Shown here piece after piece: positions 5,714 to 8,636 of a DNA stretch of 8,636 bases. Both the position numbers and the translations under genes were made by a program. The stretch spans positions 1 through 8,636 of the forward strand of contig DKMG01000003.1 in assembly GCA_002469975.1 (NCBI GenBank), written 5' to 3'. The stretch is from Proteobacteria bacterium UBA7420. Its GTDB lineage: Bacteria; Pseudomonadota; Gammaproteobacteria; Magnimaribacterales; D2472. Every line of letters begins with the position of its first letter. The first letter of the stretch is position 1. Under the pieces are notes generated by a model, which was given only the letters and a program-made list of their open reading frames with translations, was not told where the DNA came from and searched no databases.

Positions 5714-7367
5714 TTTCATCCACCATCGTATTTTTTGATGCGTCTATTAAAACATGTTTCATTAATTTACCGGAAGCATTTCTTGGCAAAGGGTGATCAG
5801 AAAAAATCCATTTAGAAGGCACCTTGAAGTCTGCCAGTTGTGTTGCAACCCAGTTGGATAAATCCTGCTCACTCAAAGAGGGATTGGTGCCTCTCACAAC
5901 CGCAGCTACTTCTTGACCTAAATCATCGTGCGGCAAACCTATAACGGCTGACTCTTCAACCATGGGATGTAAATCAAGAATAATTTCAATCTCTTGGGGA
6001 TAAACATTCTCTGCTCCTCTTAAAATAAGATCGGTGCGTCGAGAGGAAATAAAAAATAGGTGCCCTTCCTGGTATCCAAAATCACCAGTTTTTAACCATC
6101 GATCTTCTAACAGAGACTCATTGGTGGCCTCGAGGTTATTAAAATAGCCAAGCATGACTGAGGGGCTCCGTACAAAAATCTCACCTTCTTGGTGATCCTC
6201 TTTAATCACCTGACCCTCTTCGTCTCTAATTTCAATGTGTATGGTTGGCATGGCCTGGCCTGGAGAAGACGGATTTTTTTGAAGAGAGTCACCCCAATTA
6301 ATAATGGTAATAGCACCAGACTCTGTTAAACCGTAACCATAACCAAAGCTGTATTTAGAATTAGGAAAAGTAATCTTAGTTCTTTCGATAAGAGCCGGAG
6401 GCATTGGAGCGCCACCGCCACCAACCACCAAAATTGAATCCAATGTAATGTTTGATGCTTCAGCGGCATCTAAGACTCTTTTTAATGCAGTCGGCACAGC
6501 GCCGCCCCAAGAAGTCGCATTAAATTTTGAAATGAGATCTAAAATTTTCTGTGCAGAAAACCTGCCGTCATAAACCAAAGTCGTTGAGCCAGCAAATAGA
6601 CTCGTCACAGCGCCCGCCGAAAGACCTGAAACATGGAACAAAGGCGAGGTCAAAAGACTGGTTGGCTTGTGCCGTGCCCAGTCAATGCCTTTGCTACCAG
6701 AGTCCTGAGAAACAGCAGCGCCTTGCAACATTTGGAGGGTAGAGTTTGCAATCATAGAGCGATGAGACGTCATGACACCCTTTGGGGCGCCAGTTGTTCC
6801 AGAAGTGTATAGCAAGCAGGCACACTCATCTTCAGGCAAACGAATAAAGGACTCAATAGCGGGGCTATCTTGAGTTAGGTCTAAGTTTTCAAAAATTAAG
6901 GCAGGATGATTCACTTGCTGGTTAATGCGATCAAAGCGTTTTTGATCAGCAGCAATTAATTTGGGGTTAGCATCTTCAATAGCCTTGAGTGCCTCGGTTC
7001 CTTTCCACCATCCATTTAATCCACAGGCAATACCCCCAATACTAATGGTGGCCCAAAAGAAAATAATCCAGTGCGGGCAATTGGCCGCATAAATTGCCAC
7101 CCTGTCCCCAGGCTCCACTCCATAATCATACTGAAGGATATGTGCCACTTTTTTAACCAAATCTAAATGCTTGGCAAAGCTAATGGTTTGCCCTTGATAG
7201 ATTAGGTATGGTTGTTCGCCATGGTTTTCTGAGAGCTCAAGAAAGTCAACCAATGATCTGGGTCGATTTTTAAACACTTCCATTGAGGACCCGAGCACCT
7301 CTTCTTGATGAATCTCAAAAAATGCCTGCTCTTTTATCAGCGCTTGTATGTATGTGTCTTTATGCAT
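5706..7367 (-). CDS. Class I adenylate-forming acyl-CoA synthetase (AMP-dependent ligase)
   Basis: The chosen start at 7367 gives 553 residues (MHKDTYIQALIKEQAFFEIH). An in-frame ATG at 7412 would add 15 hydrophobic residues (starting MILCFVYMIVKIIYVM) from the promoter region and looks spurious. Motifs of the ANL superfamily appear in order: the P-loop YTSGTTGAPKG (187-197), YGYGLTES (343-350, A5), the adenosine-ribose region TGDFGY (427-432), RRTDLILRGAENVYPQEIE (443-461, A8 hinge), and the C-terminal catalytic lysine K534 in NASGKLMK. All core residues seem intact, so it should convert a carboxylate plus ATP and CoA into acyl-CoA, AMP and pyrophosphate in the cytosol. Substrate cannot be read by eye; the rest of the operon suggests an acid degraded through CoA intermediates. 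It is the first gene of the minus-strand operon and has no clear Shine-Dalgarno. Confidence 0.92.
   Translation of the reverse strand: MHKDTYIQALIKEQAFFEIHQEEVLGSSMEVFKNRPRSLVDFLELSENHGEQPYLIYQGQTISFAKHLDLVKKVAHILQYDYGVEPGDRVAIYAANCPHWIIFFWATISIGGIACGLNGWWKGTEALKAIEDANPKLIAADQKRFDRINQQVNHPALIFENLDLTQDSPAIESFIRLPEDECACLLYTSGTTGAPKGVMTSHRSMIANSTLQMLQGAAVSQDSGSKGIDWARHKPTSLLTSPLFHVSGLSAGAVTSLFAGSTTLVYDGRFSAQKILDLISKFNATSWGGAVPTALKRVLDAAEASNITLDSILVVGGGGAPMPPALIERTKITFPNSKYSFGYGYGLTESGAITIINWGDSLQKNPSSPGQAMPTIHIEIRDEEGQVIKEDHQEGEIFVRSPSVMLGYFNNLEATNESLLEDRWLKTGDFGYQEGHLFFISSRRTDLILRGAENVYPQEIEIILDLHPMVEESAVIGLPHDDLGQEVAAVVRGTNPSLSEQDLSNWVATQLADFKVPSKWIFSDHPLPRNASGKLMKHVLIDASKNTMVDENE
5720..5724 (-). 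promoter_or_regulatory. GGTGG ribosome binding site deciding the start of the first DUF35 gene
   Basis: On the minus strand the sequence is GGTGG-ATGAAA-ATG. The ATG at 5719 touches the GGTGG with no spacing, whereas the ATG at 5713 has a six-base spacer. This favours 5713 as the start. The site lies inside the last codons of the acyl-CoA synthetase gene. Confidence 0.5.
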
Positions 7368-7432
7368 AACGTAAATTATTTTTACTATCATATAAACAAA
7401 ACAAAGAATCAACGAGTATCAAGGGGTTTTAT

Positions 7433-7454
7433 TTTGTCAATGTTGTTTGAAAAA
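7433..7454. promoter_or_regulatory. Imperfect inverted repeat, candidate operator
   Basis: TTTGTCAA (7433-7440) and TTGAAAAA (7447-7454) are inverted repeats matching at 7 of 8 positions, with a six-base spacer. The 22-bp dyad overlaps the candidate -35 elements for both directions: TTGACA on the minus strand at 7440-7435 and TTGTTT on the plus strand at 7443-7448. This is the position expected for a repressor controlling both units. It does not match the KstR steroid operator. In AT-rich DNA such a dyad can arise by chance. Confidence 0.3.
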
Positions 7455-7471
7455 TGGAGTTTGGTTATAGT
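7443..7471 (+). promoter_or_regulatory. Candidate sigma70 promoter for the SDR genes
   Basis: TTGTTT (7443-7448) and TATAGT (7466-7471) are separated by 17 bases. The -10 matches the consensus at 5 of 6 positions, but the -35 at only 3 of 6. Transcription would begin near 7478, leaving a leader of about 30 bases before the ATG at 7511. On the minus strand a perfect TTGACA is present at 7440-7435, but the nearest -10-like GATACT is only 14 bases away, so that promoter is not called. Confidence 0.35.
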
Positions 7472-7510
7472 GGATAAGATATAAATTAACTCAAATAACC
7501 CTTACACATT

Positions 7511-8278
7511 ATGAATTCAACAAACGCCAACCAATCCCTCGCAGTCGTTACCGGGGGCGCATCTGGAATTGGCCTTAGCTGCATCAATCGCTTTGCCAAA
7601 GAAGGTTATGAAGTCCTCATTATTGATGCCAATAAAGAAGCCGGTGAATCTGTATTAAAAAACCTTAAATCAGAAGGTTATACTTCCAATTTCGCTTATT
7701 GCGATATCACCAAGCATGAGCAAGTGGCTACAATATTTGAGACCTTGGGCAATGAAAATAAAAGTGCCCAAGTCTTGGTTAATTGCGCAGGTATTAGCCC
7801 AGGTTTAAATGCTCTGCATCAATACCCCGTGGAAGAGTGGCATAGAGCCATTGATATTAATTTGCATGGAACTTTTTATGCCTGCCGTGAATTTCTTAAT
7901 CTTGCAGTTAAAAATAATGCATCTGAAGGCGCCATTATTAATGTAGCCTCTATCATGGGCGTCAGAGCCAGTGCCGCTCAAGCATCCTATGCCGCCTCTA
8001 AACATGCAGTTGTGGGTCTAACAAAATCAATTGCTCAAGACTATGCTCACATGAATATTAGAGCCAATGCTGTTGGGCCCGGAGTCATAGATACGCCAAT
8101 GAATACTGCGCTGATGAAAGATGAAAACATTATGGGCTTTATGTTGGGCAGGATTCCCCTTAAAAGAGTTGCTTCTGCAGATGAGGTAGCCAATCTTATT
8201 TATTTTCTAGGTTCCTCAGAAGCGTCATATATCACGGGATCTTATCACCCTGTTGATGGTGGCTATCTTGCAAGCTGA
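7511..8278 (+). CDS. Short-chain dehydrogenase/reductase (classical SDR)
   Basis: The complete 255-residue classical SDR has the cofactor motif TGGASGIG (14-21), D39 at the end of the second beta strand (VLIIDA), which favours NAD(H) over NADP(H), a D65 in CDI, and NCAG (91-94). The catalytic tetrad is N117, S147, Y160 and K164 (SYAASK at 159-164). The C-terminal AVGPGVIDTPM and ITGSYHPVDGGYLAS are typical. It should be a cytosolic oxidoreductase interconverting a secondary alcohol and a ketone. The family includes 3-hydroxyacyl-CoA, hydroxysteroid and 3-oxoacyl-ACP reductases, and sequence alone does not choose among these. The start has no clear Shine-Dalgarno. It is divergent from the CoA-catabolic operon and followed by a second SDR one base after its stop, so the pair is probably an operon regulated together with the other strand. 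Confidence 0.95.
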   Translation: MNSTNANQSLAVVTGGASGIGLSCINRFAKEGYEVLIIDANKEAGESVLKNLKSEGYTSNFAYCDITKHEQVATIFETLGNENKSAQVLVNCAGISPGLNALHQYPVEEWHRAIDINLHGTFYACREFLNLAVKNNASEGAIINVASIMGVRASAAQASYAASKHAVVGLTKSIAQDYAHMNIRANAVGPGVIDTPMNTALMKDENIMGFMLGRIPLKRVASADEVANLIYFLGSSEASYITGSYHPVDGGYLAS

Positions 8279-8279
8279 T

Positions 8280-8636
8280 ATGTTTAATAAAAAAACTGCG
8301 CTTATTACAGGTGCTGCAAGTGGCATTGGTCGTGGTTTGGCTATCCATGCTGCTGGCCTAGGAATGAATGTTGTCTTGATAGATCTCAACGAAGAAGGTT
8401 TAGCTGAAACTCAAGCTCTCATTGCTGACTCCCCTTCTCTTGTCTTGAGGTGTGATGTATCGAATCTTGAAGAATTCACTCAATGCAAAGAAAAGATTGA
8501 TGCTCACTTTGGCATGGTTCATTTTCTTTTTAATAACGCCGGAATATTTTTAGAGGGCCGAGCTTGGAAAGCAGATCAAAAGAATTGGAAGAGAGTCATT
8601 GATGTAAATTTAATGAGTGTTATCTATGGGTTAAAT
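8280..8636 (+). CDS. Second short-chain dehydrogenase/reductase, truncated by window end
   Basis: The reading frame opens at ATG 8280, one base after the stop of the previous SDR, and stays open for 119 codons to the window edge. The translation starts MFNKKTALITGAASGIGRGL, with the glycine motif at 11-17. It has D35 after the second strand (VVLIDLN), pointing to NAD(H), CDVSN (58-62), the NNAG motif (85-88) and N110 of the tetrad in VIDVNLMSV. The Ser-Tyr-Lys catalytic part lies beyond the edge. It is clearly related to, but not a recent copy of, the upstream SDR: the N-terminal halves share only the family motifs. The one-base gap and lack of a separate promoter imply translational coupling. 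Substrate is unknown. Confidence 0.92.
   Translation, partial: MFNKKTALITGAASGIGRGLAIHAAGLGMNVVLIDLNEEGLAETQALIADSPSLVLRCDVSNLEEFTQCKEKIDAHFGMVHFLFNNAGIFLEGRAWKADQKNWKRVIDVNLMSVIYGLN

Larger units (their letters stand above)
7368..7510. promoter_or_regulatory. Divergent intergenic region between the synthetase operon and the SDR genes
   Basis: This 143-bp AT-rich segment separates the two divergent transcription units and is the only substantial non-coding stretch in the window. It must hold promoters for both directions unless transcription enters from outside. Candidate promoter and operator elements are listed separately. No coding frame, hairpin terminator or known riboswitch was recognised in it. 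Confidence 0.7.

Noticed and set aside
5208..6742. Plus-strand open frames opposite the DUF35 and acyl-CoA synthetase genes
   Set aside because: Antisense to well-supported coding sequence, with no motif or independent spacing signal.
7368..7412. N-terminal extension of the acyl-CoA synthetase (start at 7412), resembling a membrane anchor
   Set aside because: The hydrophobic stretch comes from AT-rich promoter DNA; the family start is better matched by the ATG at 7367. A true anchor cannot be fully excluded without homologue comparison.
7415..7440. Minus-strand sigma70 promoter using the perfect TTGACA at 7440-7435
   Set aside because: The best -10-like hexamer (GATACT, 7420-7415) is only 14 bases away and the 17-base position has no match, so it is not called as a feature.
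7805..8005. Minus-strand open frame inside the first SDR
   Set aside because: The plus-strand frame contains the full SDR motif set; the antisense frame shows no family features.

Overview
The window is a protein-dense bacterial segment (about 8.6 kb) whose gene content looks like CoA-thioester catabolism. The protein families, the short intergenic gaps and the moderately AT-rich base composition suggest a gammaproteobacterium, possibly a free-living marine lineage. The lineage call is an impression from style, not a phylogenetic result. No RNA genes, insertion sequences, CRISPR arrays or phage genes were seen.

Layout. Everything from 7367 down to 1 is on the minus strand and reads as one operon of ten genes. 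In transcription order these are: a class I acyl-CoA synthetase (7367-5706), two DUF35/OB-fold proteins (5713-5264 and 5267-4767), two thiolase-superfamily proteins (4770-3715 and 3718-2570), a crotonase-type hydratase (2557-1760), a crotonase-type isomerase (1763-1017), a DedA membrane protein (1017-511), a 62-residue two-helix membrane protein (508-320) and a HIT-family protein cut by the window edge (313-1). Most junctions overlap by 1-8 bases; four are exact ATGA stop/start overlaps. On the other side of a 143-bp divergent intergenic region (7368-7510), two short-chain dehydrogenases run on the plus strand (7511-8278, and 8280 to the window end), one base apart.

How the genes fit together. 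The acyl-CoA synthetase would activate a carboxylic acid. The hydratase has both catalytic glutamates; its neighbour has the Eci-type single glutamate of a delta3,delta2-enoyl-CoA isomerase. The SDRs would oxidise a hydroxyl group or reduce a ketone. The two thiolase-fold proteins both lack the nucleophilic Cys and the His of the GHP motif, and they sit beside two DUF35 partners. That resembles the Ltp/DUF35 aldolase arrangement of steroid side-chain degradation more than classic thiolysis. No acyl-CoA dehydrogenase is inside the window, so any complete beta-oxidation round needs genes from elsewhere.

The most interesting point is that the cluster is built of pairs: two SDRs, two DUF35 proteins, two thiolase-fold proteins and two crotonases. 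In three of these pairs (all but the SDRs, the second of which is incomplete) the members differ visibly in active-site or metal-site residues. A specialised heteromeric C-C bond cleaving enzyme with an unknown, perhaps steroid-like or alicyclic, substrate is the best inference.
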